Assembly: GCA_963741615.1 (NCBI GenBank)
Contig: CAVUIU010000002.1
Coordinates: 1 to 64,000 of the forward strand
Source of the DNA: UBA9676 sp963741615
GTDB taxonomy: Bacteria; Actinomycetota; Actinomycetes; Streptosporangiales; Streptosporangiaceae
Reading direction: 5' to 3'
Length of the DNA: 64,000 bases
Below, in pieces: positions 43,765 through 52,330 of the stretch (position 1 is the first letter of the stretch; each line of letters opens with the position of its first letter). Under the pieces are notes generated by a model. It made no database searches, was not told where the DNA came from, and saw only the letters and a program-made list of their open reading frames with translations. Made by a program: the position numbers and the translations under genes.

Positions 43765-44972
43765 CCCCAGCTGGCCGGGCGCTCCGCGGGATCACCTGGG
43801 ACCACCCGCGCGGGTACGCGGCCCTCGCTGAGCTGGAACGGCTCGACGCCGAGGCGGATACCCGCTACGGCGCGGCGCCCGTCCCGCTGACCTGGGACCG
43901 CCAGCCGCTGGCCGGCTTCGAGTCCGGTCCGATCGCGGACCTGGCCGGGCGGTACGACCTCCTTGTCGTCGATCACCCCGGCCTCGGCGCGGCCATGCCG
44001 ACGCTGCACCCCCTCGACGAGCTGTTCAGCCCGTCCGAGCTGGCCGCTTTGGCGGCCGTTGCGGTGGGGCAGTCAGCCGGCTCCTATCGGTACGCCGGTC
44101 ACCAGTGGGCGCTGCCGCTGGACGCGGCCGCCCAGATCTGTGTGGTCCGGCCCGACCTGATGGGCGGCCGGCCGGCCCCCGCGACCTGGCAGGAGGTGGC
44201 CGCCGCGGCCCGCGAGGTTCCGTTCACGCTGGTGCTCGGGGGGCCGCATGCGCTGCTGACGCTGCTCGCGATCTGCGCCGCGCAGGGGGCACCGCCGGTC
44301 GCGGAGGCGGGCGACGGCTCGCCTGCGGGCGGCTTCGCCGACGACGCCGCGGCGCGTGATGCCGTGCTCATCGCGCTTGCTCTGCTGGCCGACGTCTGCG
44401 CACGCATCGACGTGGCGCTGGCGGCCGGCGATCCCATCGACGTGCTGGAGGCGATGGCGTCCGGTGACGCGCCAGCCTGTGCCCCGCTCGCCTACGGCTA
44501 TGTCACGTACAGCGAACCGGGCCGGCGCCCGCACCTGCTGGCCGCCTGCGACGCGCCGGCCTGGCGGCCGGGCGGCCGCCCGGGCAGCGTCCTCGGCGGA
44601 ACCGGCGTCGCCGTCTCCCGGCGCGTCGCTGGCGGCGACATCCCGGCAGCACGGGCGCACCTGCGGCGGCTGGTAGCCGGGCCGGTGCAGGCAGAACTGG
44701 TGCCGCGGGCCGGCGGCCAGCCCGCGCTGCGCACGGCGTGGGAATCCGATGTTGTCAACGCCGCCTGCGGTGATTTCTACCGCCGCACCCGGGCGACACT
44801 CGACCAGGCGTGGATCCGGCCCCGGTTCGCCGGCTGGATCGCCTTCCAGAACCACGGCTCAGCCGCCGTCCGCAGCGGACTGCTGGGCCGGGCCACGCCC
44901 GGGGAGATCCTGCGCCGGCTGCAGGCGGCGTTCCGCGCCTGCTGCTTCGCCGCCGGGGAGCCGGAACCGTGA
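43761..44972 (+). CDS. Solute-binding-protein-fold protein without signal peptide
   Basis: This 403-aa protein resembles family-1 extracellular solute-binding proteins: ITWDHPRGYAALAELERLDA, ALPLDAAAQICVVRPDLMGG, and a tail RYLAAC-like C-terminal half with LGGTGVAVSRRVAGG and TRATLDQAWIRPRFAGW. No signal peptide or lipobox is present: it starts GTPAGRALRG (GTG 43761 overlapping the CoA transferase stop), and no ABC permease genes are near. It would stay in the cytoplasm, perhaps as a substrate carrier or a ligand-binding adaptor, an unusual arrangement in the operon. The start choice rests on the four-base overlap. Confidence 0.75.
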   Translation: MTPAGRALRGITWDHPRGYAALAELERLDAEADTRYGAAPVPLTWDRQPLAGFESGPIADLAGRYDLLVVDHPGLGAAMPTLHPLDELFSPSELAALAAVAVGQSAGSYRYAGHQWALPLDAAAQICVVRPDLMGGRPAPATWQEVAAAAREVPFTLVLGGPHALLTLLAICAAQGAPPVAEAGDGSPAGGFADDAAARDAVLIALALLADVCARIDVALAAGDPIDVLEAMASGDAPACAPLAYGYVTYSEPGRRPHLLAACDAPAWRPGGRPGSVLGGTGVAVSRRVAGGDIPAARAHLRRLVAGPVQAELVPRAGGQPALRTAWESDVVNAACGDFYRRTRATLDQAWIRPRFAGWIAFQNHGSAAVRSGLLGRATPGEILRRLQAAFRACCFAAGEPEP

Positions 44973-45013
44973 GGCGGCAACCGCCGCCGGGATGGTGCTG
45001 CCGAGATTGTGAG

Positions 45014-45802
45014 GTGACAACCGTGGTGGAAGAGTTCACCGACGTCCTGCTCGACATCGACGGGCCGGTGGCGACGCTGATGCTCAACCGGCCGGCGAAG
45101 CTCAACGCCGTCACGCCGGCCATGACCGACGCGGTCCGCGGGCACGTTGACACGGTCAACGCCGACAGCGAGATCAGGGCGGTGGTCCTGGCCGGCGCGG
45201 GTGAGAGGGCGTTCTGCGCCGGCAGCGACGTCGCCGAGCTGGACGCCTACCGCACCGCATGGGAGTTCCGCGGCCGCCCGGACTACTGCGACGCCGTCCG
45301 GTCGATTCGCAAGCCGGTCATCGCCGCGGTGAACGGCTATGCCTACGGCGGCGGCCTCGAACTGGCGATGTCCGCGGATATCAGGCTCGCGTCGCGGACT
45401 GCCATGTTCGCCGCGCCAGAGATCAAGCTGGGCTGGATCGGCGGTGGGGGAGTATCCGCGTTCCTCGCCCTGAGCGCCGGGCCGTCCAACGCCGCGCTCA
45501 TGCTCTACACCGGCGACCCCGTGGATGCCGCCACCGCGCTGTCGTGGGGCCTGGTGAGCCAGGTGCTCGAACCCCATGAACTGCTGCCCGCGGCACGCGA
45601 ACTCGCCGGCCGGATCGCGCAGCGCCCGCCGATCGCCGCGCAGACGGCCAAGCTCAACCTGCGCGCCGTCTACGCCATGCCGCTGGAAAACGCCATCCAG
45701 TACGAGCGTGACCTGCAGACCGTTTGCTTCGCCACCGAGGACGCCGCCGAAGGCCGGGCAGCCTTCACGCAGAAGCGGCCGCCCAGCTTTCACGGGCGGT
45801 GA
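45014..45802 (+). CDS. Enoyl-CoA hydratase/isomerase family protein
   Basis: This 262-aa crotonase shows VATLMLNRPAKLNAVTPAMT, FCAGSDVAELDAYRTAWEF (oxyanion hole), NGYAYGGGLELAMSADIRLA, and EIKLGWIGGGGVSAFLALSA. Glu in GGGLELAM corresponds to one catalytic acid of hydratases, and the second is not clear, so hydratase, isomerase or a retro-aldol/hydrolase function is possible. Starts at GTG 45014; GTG 45023 and 45026 are alternatives. It is the last gene of the operon and is convergent with the FAD monooxygenase, whose stop lies nine bases away. Confidence 0.88.
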   Translation: MTTVVEEFTDVLLDIDGPVATLMLNRPAKLNAVTPAMTDAVRGHVDTVNADSEIRAVVLAGAGERAFCAGSDVAELDAYRTAWEFRGRPDYCDAVRSIRKPVIAAVNGYAYGGGLELAMSADIRLASRTAMFAAPEIKLGWIGGGGVSAFLALSAGPSNAALMLYTGDPVDAATALSWGLVSQVLEPHELLPAARELAGRIAQRPPIAAQTAKLNLRAVYAMPLENAIQYERDLQTVCFATEDAAEGRAAFTQKRPPSFHGR

Positions 45803-45811
45803 GGGTATGGG

Positions 45812-47164
45812 CTACACGCCGGCCGGAGCCGGTGATGCGGGCCGGGCGGCGCGCACGATGTCGGCGAGCTCGCCGCGGCTCGGGCCTGGTGCCGGGCGCG
45901 GGCGCCAGCCGTTTGCGTAGAGCGCGCGGGCGCGGGGTTCGACAGCGAGCAGCGATGAGGGCAGGGCCGTCATGCGCAGGTAGCCGCCGATGGCGGCGCG
46001 GATGGTGGGGTCCGCCTCGGCGGCCGCGAGGATGAGGTCGGACGGCAGGGGCTGGCGCAGGTCGACGTCCTCGCCTGCCCAGCGGCGCCGGGTCGATTCG
46101 TCCATGTGGACGTGGTCGTCCACCCAGGGCTTGATCTGCTCGGTGCACCAGGCGTCGAAGCTCTCCCCGATCGCGTCCGCGTCGGGGCCGTGCTCGTCGA
46201 TCACGCGCAGCAACTGCTGGGCCTGCAGCAGGGTCGTGGTGATGCCGCGGCCGAACGTCGGCGTCGTGGTGGCCACGGCGTCGCCGACGAAGACCAGTCC
46301 CGGCAGGGCGAGCCGCCCGTCGTGCCCGGTCTGGCCGCGGTAGGCGTTGAGCAGCGGGCCGCCGGGAAGCACCGGTGTGACCGGCCGGGAGCGATCGGGG
46401 TCCACCCAGTCGGCCAGGCCGGGAATGGCCTGGCACGCGGCGGTGAAGGCCGCCTCGTGACGGAGCTGGGACAGGACAGGATCAGCGGTGGGACGCACCA
46501 GCAGGACGGAGAAGATGCCGTGCTCGTGGATGAAGATGATTGCCTGGTAGCCGTCGAGGTCGGCCTGCCACGCGATCGGGCTCATCAGCGGTCCGGGCCC
46601 GGCGCCCGGGCGCAGCTGGTACTGGCGGTCGACGTAGGCGATGCCACAAGGCCCGCCGCTGGCCGCCGCCGGGCGCAGCGATCGCGTCGCCCGTCCGGCC
46701 CGTCCCGAAGCGTCGATCACCAGGTCGGCCGGCAGATCCGCCCCGTCCACGCGGACGCCGTCGGCCCGCCCGTGCCGACGGTGCACGTCCTCGACGTGCC
46801 CGCGGCGCACCTGCAGGCCGGGTGCGCTGAGGGCCGAGTCCCGCAGCGCGCGCTCGAATGTCGCCCGCCGGGATCGCACACCCATGGGGATCTCGCTGCC
46901 GTCGGGCAGCCGCATCCGGACCGGCTCGGCGCCAGCCGCGAGCCAGCGCTCCAGCGCGCCGGGCAGTTCCTCCTGCAGCGCCTGCACGACCTGATGCCGG
47001 AACGCGTGGGCGTGGTGGAACTGCATGACACCCAGCCGGGGCCAGCTGCCGTCGGCGGCAGGCCCCGGGTCGCGCTCCACCGCTATCACCTCATGCCCCC
47101 GGCGCGCCAGGCCGGCGCCGACGAACAAGCCGGCCGGGCCGGCGCCGATGATGACTGCGCGCAT
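45812..47164 (-). CDS. FAD-dependent monooxygenase
   Basis: This 450-aa flavoprotein has an N-terminal Rossmann motif (AVIIGAGPAGLFVGAGLARR), a middle LVIDASGRAGRATR and LVFVGDAVATTTPTFGRGI near the C-terminus (the GD motif that binds the FAD ribityl phosphate). The order matches group-A (PHBH-like) monooxygenases and related halogenase-like enzymes. ATG 47164 is chosen; the open frame extends upstream to 47209 across the shared promoter. It faces away from the TetR gene; both read out of the 94-bp gap that carries a palindrome, so the TetR is likely to control it. Substrate unknown. Confidence 0.85.
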   Translation of the reverse strand: MRAVIIGAGPAGLFVGAGLARRGHEVIAVERDPGPAADGSWPRLGVMQFHHAHAFRHQVVQALQEELPGALERWLAAGAEPVRMRLPDGSEIPMGVRSRRATFERALRDSALSAPGLQVRRGHVEDVHRRHGRADGVRVDGADLPADLVIDASGRAGRATRSLRPAAASGGPCGIAYVDRQYQLRPGAGPGPLMSPIAWQADLDGYQAIIFIHEHGIFSVLLVRPTADPVLSQLRHEAAFTAACQAIPGLADWVDPDRSRPVTPVLPGGPLLNAYRGQTGHDGRLALPGLVFVGDAVATTTPTFGRGITTTLLQAQQLLRVIDEHGPDADAIGESFDAWCTEQIKPWVDDHVHMDESTRRRWAGEDVDLRQPLPSDLILAAAEADPTIRAAIGGYLRMTALPSSLLAVEPRARALYANGWRPRPAPGPSRGELADIVRAARPASPAPAGV

Positions 47165-47204
47165 GACGGCCCCCCCATCTTCGGTATACTCATAATGTGA
47201 TGAC

Positions 47205-47219
47205 TGCATCTATAGTGCA
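47205..47219. promoter_or_regulatory. Palindromic operator candidate between monooxygenase and TetR
   Basis: TGCATCTATAGTGCA is a near-perfect dyad around CTATAG flanked by TGCA arms. It overlaps TATAGT (47211-47216), a likely -10 box for the rightward tetR gene, and lies 40 bp before the leftward monooxygenase start. It is therefore well placed for TetR repression of both genes. Confidence 0.5.
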
Positions 47220-47258
47220 TCGAACTTGCCGGAACGTCAAGACACGGAGCGCGCCGCG

Positions 47259-47900
47259 ATGAGCCAGCCATCCAGGCGCTACACATCGGAGGTCCGCGAC
47301 GAGCAGGCCCGGCGCACCCGGCGGGCGATCGTCACCGCGGCCCACGACCTGTTCGTTGCGCAGGGTTATGCCGCCACGACGATCGACGCGATCGCACAGG
47401 CCGCGCGCGTCAGCCGCCGCACCGTCTTCAACTCGGTGGGTGGCAAGGCCGTCCTGCTCAAACTCGCCCTGGACTGGGCGATCACCGGCGACGACGAGCC
47501 GATCCCGCTCGCGGACCGCCCGGCGGTCAAGGCCATCCAGGCCGAGCCTGACCCGCGGAAGAGGCTTGCGCTCTGGGCGCAGACCGTTGTCGATGTCGCG
47601 GCCCGGGTCGCACCCATCAGCGAGGTTCTCACCGTCGCGGCCGACGTTGACCCGGCTGCCGCGCATCTGCTGGCCGACGCGGCCCGCGGCCGGATGTCTG
47701 GCGCCGCCGCGTTCGTTCACCACCTCGCCGCACAGGACGGCCTGGCTGCCCACGTCACCGAGCAGCATGCCGCCGACCTGTGCTGGGCGCTCATGGACGG
47801 CCACCTCTACCGCCTCCTGGTTGCCCAACGCGGCTGGACGGCCGGCGACTTCACGCGATGGCTGACCGACAGCCTTGCCGCGACGCTGCTGCGCCCCTGA
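47259..47900 (+). CDS. TetR-family transcriptional regulator
   Basis: This 213-aa protein has the TetR HTH (RTRRAIVTAAHDLFVAQGYA, TTIDAIAQAARVSRRTVFNS, VGGKAVLLKLALD) and a helical ligand-binding C-terminus. ATG 47259 follows GGAGCG; an earlier TTG at 47226 is less likely. Divergence from the FAD monooxygenase and the palindrome in between suggest it represses that gene and senses its substrate. Confidence 0.9.
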   Translation: MSQPSRRYTSEVRDEQARRTRRAIVTAAHDLFVAQGYAATTIDAIAQAARVSRRTVFNSVGGKAVLLKLALDWAITGDDEPIPLADRPAVKAIQAEPDPRKRLALWAQTVVDVAARVAPISEVLTVAADVDPAAAHLLADAARGRMSGAAAFVHHLAAQDGLAAHVTEQHAADLCWALMDGHLYRLLVAQRGWTAGDFTRWLTDSLAATLLRP

Positions 47901-48013
47901 CGTCCACCGTCTCGTGGTTGACCCGGCCGTCCCGGGCATACTGACGCTGACGAACCCGGTCACATCGTCGGCACCGGCTGGCTGATGCGCGGGGCCGGGC
48001 CAGGGAGGTAGCG

Positions 48014-48421
48014 ATGCCGGTCATCGTGGTCACCAGGCTTCGGCTCAGGGCCCCGGCGTTCTTCGATGAGTTCTTCGCCAGCGCCGTGGCCGTGGTGGAA
48101 CAGGCACAGAGCTCCGAGGGCAACCTGGGCGCGGATGTGCTGGCCGAGGCGAACAACACCTACTGGACCCGCACCGTCTGGCAAGAGCGCGGCCGGATGA
48201 ACACGTTCGTGGGGAGCGAACCGCATCTGCACACCATGAGCCGCATTGATGACTGGTGCGACGAGGCGACCTTCGTCGAGTGGGAGCAAGCCAGCGCGGA
48301 TCTGCCGGACTGGCAGGACGGCTACGGGCGCCTTGTCGCCAGCGGCCAGGGGCCGAGCCTGACCCATGCGACCCAGGCCCATCACACCCGCGATTTCCCC
48401 GCCCCGATCGTGTCCTCCTAG
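48014..48421 (+). CDS. Small dimeric alpha+beta barrel (DUF3291/ABM-like) protein
   Basis: This 135-aa protein begins with PVIVVTRLRLRAPAFFDEFF and includes TYWTRTVWQERGRMNTFVGS, a beta-strand region common to antibiotic-biosynthesis monooxygenase (ABM) and DUF3291 folds, then WCDEATFVEWEQASADLPDW. The ATG at 48014 has AGGGAGG upstream. It might bind a small ligand or act on a quinone-like molecule; this is by analogy only. Confidence 0.6.
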   Translation: MPVIVVTRLRLRAPAFFDEFFASAVAVVEQAQSSEGNLGADVLAEANNTYWTRTVWQERGRMNTFVGSEPHLHTMSRIDDWCDEATFVEWEQASADLPDWQDGYGRLVASGQGPSLTHATQAHHTRDFPAPIVSS

Positions 48422-48513
48422 GACGGCGCCCGGCATCGCCGCCCGTAACGGTCCCGGAACGCTCCGCGGGTAGCGTTGGCCCGGTCCGGTCCGGTTGGAT
48501 GAGGGGCAGCCTG

Positions 48514-49740
48514 GTGAGCGAGATCGTGAGTTCGCGACGGGTGGCGGCGCCGGTGGCGGCTGTCGCGCTCGGCTTGCTCACGATCGGGGTCGGCCTGGCC
48601 CATGTGCCGCTCGACCTTCTCACCCATCAGGTGGCAGGTGGCGATCAGCTGGTGGCCGACTGGGTGACCGCGGCGGGATTCGTGGTGCCCGGCGCGGTGG
48701 TGGGCGCCCTGATGGCGGCGCGCCGGCCAGGCAATCCCCTCGGGTGGATGCTGCTCGCGTTCCTCTTGCTGTCCGGACCCGCCAGCGGCTACGCCTTCCT
48801 GGACTATGGGATGCGTCACGGGACCCTGCCCTTGGGCGCGGTGGCGGTGGTGCTCGCGGGGAGCTGGCCGCTATGGCTGGTCCTCGTCACGCTCTTCCTG
48901 TGGCTGTTCCCCGACGGGCGGCTGCCGGTGGGACGCTGGCGGCGGGTGTCGGTGGCCCTGGTCATAGCGGGGGTCCTGCTCGCGCTGGTGGCCTCGGTCG
49001 GCAATGTCGTGGCCGTCGCTGGTCATGCCGTTCCGGTCGAGGCCGGCGGCAGCCTCGCGGCCAACCCCGCTGGGGCGTGGGCGGTTGTCCTGGACGTGCT
49101 GGTCGTCGCGGTTCTGGTGAGCTGCCTTGCCTGGCTGGTGCTGCAGGTGCCCAAGTACCGGCGGTCGGCCGGTGAGCGCCGCCAGCAGCTCAAATGGCTC
49201 TACAGCGGCGCCGCCGTCTTCTTCGTCTCCGCGGTCATCAGCGCACTGTCCTCGGGTGATTCCTCGTCACCGTGGCAGGTGGTCGGAACACTCGGGCTGG
49301 CGGTCCTCCCGGTCTGCATCGGTGTCGCGGTGCTGAAGTACCGCCTGTACGAGATCGACCGGATCATCAGCCGGGTGATCTCCTACGCCATCATCACTGC
49401 CGTGCTCGCCGGGGTGTTCGCCGGGCTGGTTGTGCTGGCCACCGAGGTACTGCCGGTCAGGACGCCGGTCGCGGTCGCGGCCTCCACGCTGGCCGCCGCG
49501 GCGTTGTTCAACCCGCTGCGCAAGCGAGTGCAGCGGGCGATCGACCGCCGCTTCAACCGCGCCCGCTACAACGCCGAGGTGGTCGTGACCGCCTTCACCA
49601 GCCGCCTGCGCCATTCCGTCAACCTCGACACCATGCAGGCAGACCTCATCGGCGTGATCCAGCAAGCGTTTCAGCCCGCCCACGCGTCCGTGTGGCTCAC
49701 CCCCGGGGAGGGTGCTGAGCAGTCCGGGGGCAGCCGCTGA
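48514..49740 (+). CDS. Membrane protein, second kinase-less paralogue of the sensor half
   Basis: This 408-aa protein has about eight hydrophobic segments, GERRQQLKWLYSGAAVFFVS, VLKYRLYEIDRIISRVISYA, NPLRKRVQRAIDRRFNRARY, and ends SVNLDTMQADLIGVIQQAFQ followed by AHASVW. The match to 10452-11666 is close throughout, and both end where the kinase at 30189 continues to its GAF domain. GTG 48514 follows GAGGGG (48501-48506); ATG 48499 is an alternative. It has no adjacent kinase or regulator. Confidence 0.75.
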   Translation: MSEIVSSRRVAAPVAAVALGLLTIGVGLAHVPLDLLTHQVAGGDQLVADWVTAAGFVVPGAVVGALMAARRPGNPLGWMLLAFLLLSGPASGYAFLDYGMRHGTLPLGAVAVVLAGSWPLWLVLVTLFLWLFPDGRLPVGRWRRVSVALVIAGVLLALVASVGNVVAVAGHAVPVEAGGSLAANPAGAWAVVLDVLVVAVLVSCLAWLVLQVPKYRRSAGERRQQLKWLYSGAAVFFVSAVISALSSGDSSSPWQVVGTLGLAVLPVCIGVAVLKYRLYEIDRIISRVISYAIITAVLAGVFAGLVVLATEVLPVRTPVAVAASTLAAAALFNPLRKRVQRAIDRRFNRARYNAEVVVTAFTSRLRHSVNLDTMQADLIGVIQQAFQPAHASVWLTPGEGAEQSGGSR

Positions 49741-49828
49741 TGGCGCACGCTGACAGCGCGGGACTGAGCCGCGGCGCGATCTTCATCGCACGGGGCACAG
49801 CCAGCCCGCTCCCGCCCGGCCGCGCAGG

Positions 49829-50140
49829 TCAGGCCCAGTCGTAACTCGTGACCTGGCCGCCTGCGACGGCGACGGTCGCCGCCGGGGTGACCCGGTCGCG
49901 CCAGATCGTGTACCTGCCGGGAGGGAGCCGATCGTAGATGGCCGCGTAACCGGCGCCGCTGCCGTGGCGCCGCTCCCGGACGCAAGCGTGCCTCCGCCGG
50001 GCAGGCTCGCGGTCCGGGCTGATCTCGATCTCGCGGCCGGCCAGGTCCGCGGGGGTGCGCAAGACCAGCGCGCCGGTCTGAGCACCGATCTCCAGCACGA
50101 CGGTGCCCGCTTCGGTGGCACCGTATGGTGTTTCGGTCAC
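49829..50140 (-). CDS. Small hypothetical protein of a conserved actinobacterial family
   Basis: This 103-aa protein starts at a GTG (50140) with AAGGGC eight bases upstream. Features: EAGTVVLEIGAQTGALVLRT, PADLAGREIEISPDREPARR, HACVRERRHGSGAGYAAIYD and the end GRYTIWRDRVTPAATVAVAG before SYDWA. It matches a family of small actinobacterial proteins sometimes given the label 'phospholipase' without biochemical support. It lies downstream of the DUF4331 gene on the same strand, separated by a hairpin terminator. Confidence 0.65.
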   Translation of the reverse strand: MTETPYGATEAGTVVLEIGAQTGALVLRTPADLAGREIEISPDREPARRRHACVRERRHGSGAGYAAIYDRLPPGRYTIWRDRVTPAATVAVAGGQVTSYDWA

Positions 50141-50258
50141 GTGAATGCCCTTCCGCACTGACGAGGGTCGCCGCCGGGGTGCGCCGACATTTCCTTGGCT
50201 TTGACGCAAGCTGGCCGGGCCGGACGCTGGCAGGGCCAGACGTGGGCCGGACCTGACA

Positions 50259-50301
50259 AGGCCGGCGCTGGCAGGTCCCCACCTCATGCCAGCGCCGGCC
50301 T
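50259..50301 (-). terminator. 15-bp perfect hairpin after the DUF4331 gene
   Basis: Bases 50259-50273 and 50287-50301 are perfectly complementary (AGGCCGGCGCTGGCA against its complement) with a 13-base loop. It lies 18 bases after the stop of the DUF4331 gene (minus strand) and before the next gene, so it is a factor-independent-type terminator without a U-tract. Confidence 0.6.
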
Positions 50302-50318
50302 GTCCCGCGGGAGGCGGG

Positions 50319-51707
50319 TCAGGACGGGTTGTAGAACCCGCCGTAAGGCACACCGAGATACGGGAAGTGGCTCAGGAACGGCGCGCTGACACTGTCCGGC
50401 CCGAGGCCGTCGGTGACTTCGCCCGCCGCCTTGTCCGGCGTGAACGACTTGTCGACGAGCGGGAACGTCACCCCGGCGATCGCCCGCAGTTCGACCGTGA
50501 CCACGTCATCGAACACCCGCCGCCCGTTCGGGAACCCGGCAAGGTCCCCGCCGACCACCCCGAGAATGTTCGGCTTCGCCGCCGGCTTGATGGCCGTATT
50601 GAGCCGCAGCATGTCGGACAGCACCGAGCCGGTGTTGTTCTGGAAGCCGGGGACGATCCCCGCCGGTATCCCGGTGAGCAGGATCGCCTCCAGGTCGGCG
50701 CGCGCCTTGCCGGACTTGACGAGCGCGGCCAGGTGGGGGAACACGCCCGGGTAGAGCACCGGCAGCAGGCCGGCCAGCTCGGGATTGGCGTAGTAGTGGG
50801 CGAATTGCTTGTCATCGGCCGGCGGCAGCGTGTTCCACCGGTCCTTGTCCCCGAGCGCGATGACCACCTCGTTGATGAGCGGGTTGCCGAGCCGCGACAC
50901 CTGGCGGAACGGGCCGCTGTCCAGGTTTTCGCCGTGGTCGGCGTCCCACAGCCGGACCCGCTGGCGGCTCGCGGTCGTCCAGATGCCGATCACCGAGCGC
51001 GGGTCGGCCTCGCCGCTGGCGCCCTTGCGCACCACGTCGGTGATGGGCACCTGGATGGCGATGGAATGAACGTTGAGGTGGTTGGTGGCGTTCACCCCGG
51101 GCGCGGGCTTGGTGAACACGTGCATCCCGAACTGGTTGTGCAGTTGCTCGAACGGCCGCAGGTTGCCCAGGTCGAAGATCGCCCCGAGGTCCACGTAGAA
51201 CCCCTCGGCGCGCTGTCCGGCGAACACCTTGACGCTGCCCCCGAGGTCGTGCACGGCGGCGCCGGCCAGCTTCGGGTAGTCGGGGGTGGACAGCGGACCG
51301 ATGTTGCAGGGCGGGCAGGCAAGACCGGCGCCGAGCTTCGTGGCGGCGCCCTGGGCATCGACCTTGCTGACCGTGTAGAACTGCCTGCGGCTCCAGCTCG
51401 GGCTGTCCAGCGACAGGATCGGGCCGGTGTTGTACAGGAACGTGCCCGGGTCGCGCAGCCGGGTCTGGAACTGGAACCGGTACGTCACGTCGGGCCGCGC
51501 GTCGCCGTTGTTGTCGATGTGGATCTCATAGCGGACGTCGTCACCGAACTCGTAGAAGTTCGGGCCGCCAGCCGGCTCCTGGAGCGGGACGTAGTTGGCG
51601 ATCAGCGTCACGGTGCCCGGCTGATCCGGGCTGACGAACGCGTAGACGTCGGTGCTGTCAGCGACCGGATCCTTGGCGATCTCCGGCGCCTCACGATGGG
51701 AAGACAC
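50319..51707 (-). CDS. DUF4331-family protein
   Basis: This 462-aa protein opens with VSSHREAPEIAKDPVADSTD and VYAFVSPDQPGTVTLIANYV, the family's signature, and contains NDVRYEIHIDNNGDARPDVT and other beta-rich stretches through to FPYLGVPYGGFYNPS. DUF4331 proteins are usually secreted and of unknown role; some lie near cytochrome or anti-sigma genes. No signal peptide is present with the GTG 51707 start (GAGG six bases before), and extension to 51755 does not create one. It shares the locus with a Tat-exported small protein and, on the other strand, sigK-rskA, hinting at sigma control (inference). Confidence 0.85.
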   Translation of the reverse strand: MSSHREAPEIAKDPVADSTDVYAFVSPDQPGTVTLIANYVPLQEPAGGPNFYEFGDDVRYEIHIDNNGDARPDVTYRFQFQTRLRDPGTFLYNTGPILSLDSPSWSRRQFYTVSKVDAQGAATKLGAGLACPPCNIGPLSTPDYPKLAGAAVHDLGGSVKVFAGQRAEGFYVDLGAIFDLGNLRPFEQLHNQFGMHVFTKPAPGVNATNHLNVHSIAIQVPITDVVRKGASGEADPRSVIGIWTTASRQRVRLWDADHGENLDSGPFRQVSRLGNPLINEVVIALGDKDRWNTLPPADDKQFAHYYANPELAGLLPVLYPGVFPHLAALVKSGKARADLEAILLTGIPAGIVPGFQNNTGSVLSDMLRLNTAIKPAAKPNILGVVGGDLAGFPNGRRVFDDVVTVELRAIAGVTFPLVDKSFTPDKAAGEVTDGLGPDSVSAPFLSHFPYLGVPYGGFYNPS

Positions 51708-51751
51708 GAATAACCTCACAGGCCTCTCAGGACACATGCAGAACGGATGCT

Positions 51752-52078
51752 TCAACTGACCCCGCGCACCAGGCTGGCGGCCAGGCCGGGATCCCGGAGC
51801 CTGGCGTGGCTGGTGCCGGCGAACACGTCCATCTCGCCGGAGCTGACGTCCCGGATGTGCACGATCACCGGGCCGGTGTGGGTGGCGTTTCCTGCCGCTT
51901 GCCGCTCGGGCCGCGCCGGTCGTGCCGCGGCCTGCGCTGAGGTGGCGATGGCCCCGGTGAGGGCGCCGGCGGCCAGGCCGGCCCCGGCAAGGCCGGCCGC
52001 CCCGCGAATGACGGACCGCCGGGACAGGTCCGGCTGCTCAAGGCCTGGTGACTCACCAGTGCCATGTTCGGTAGACAT
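51752..52078 (-). CDS. Tat-exported small protein
   Basis: This 108-aa protein has a Tat signal: DLSRRSVIRGAAGLAGAGLA with the twin Arg, then AAGALTGAIATSAQAAARPA, with cleavage likely after AQA. The mature part is about 55 residues (TGPVIVHIRDVSSGEMDVFA) and ends near RDPGLAASLVRGVS. It has a good ribosome-binding site (GGAAAGGAT before ATG 52078). It lies 44 bp upstream of the DUF4331 gene on the same strand, so both are likely to be one transcription unit. Function unknown. Confidence 0.75.
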   Translation of the reverse strand: MSTEHGTGESPGLEQPDLSRRSVIRGAAGLAGAGLAAGALTGAIATSAQAAARPARPERQAAGNATHTGPVIVHIRDVSSGEMDVFAGTSHARLRDPGLAASLVRGVS

Positions 52079-52330
52079 GCGTATCCTTTCCGGAGCGGCC
52101 GGGCGGAGGGGCGCCACAGCTCCTTGGTGCGCGACAGGAAGTTGCCGCGCTGTCCCGGCCGGGAGAGCCCGGCCTCGTCTGGGCTTTCGGGACCGATGGG
52201 TGAGCGGACGCCTCCGGGCGCTGGTCGTTACCAAAGCGTTACCGCTCGCCCGGCGCGTGGGGGGCGTCTCCGGGCAATCTCCGTCTTACTGGGCAGGCCG
52301 GCGGGCCATCCGTTCGGTCTTCGAGTTCGA

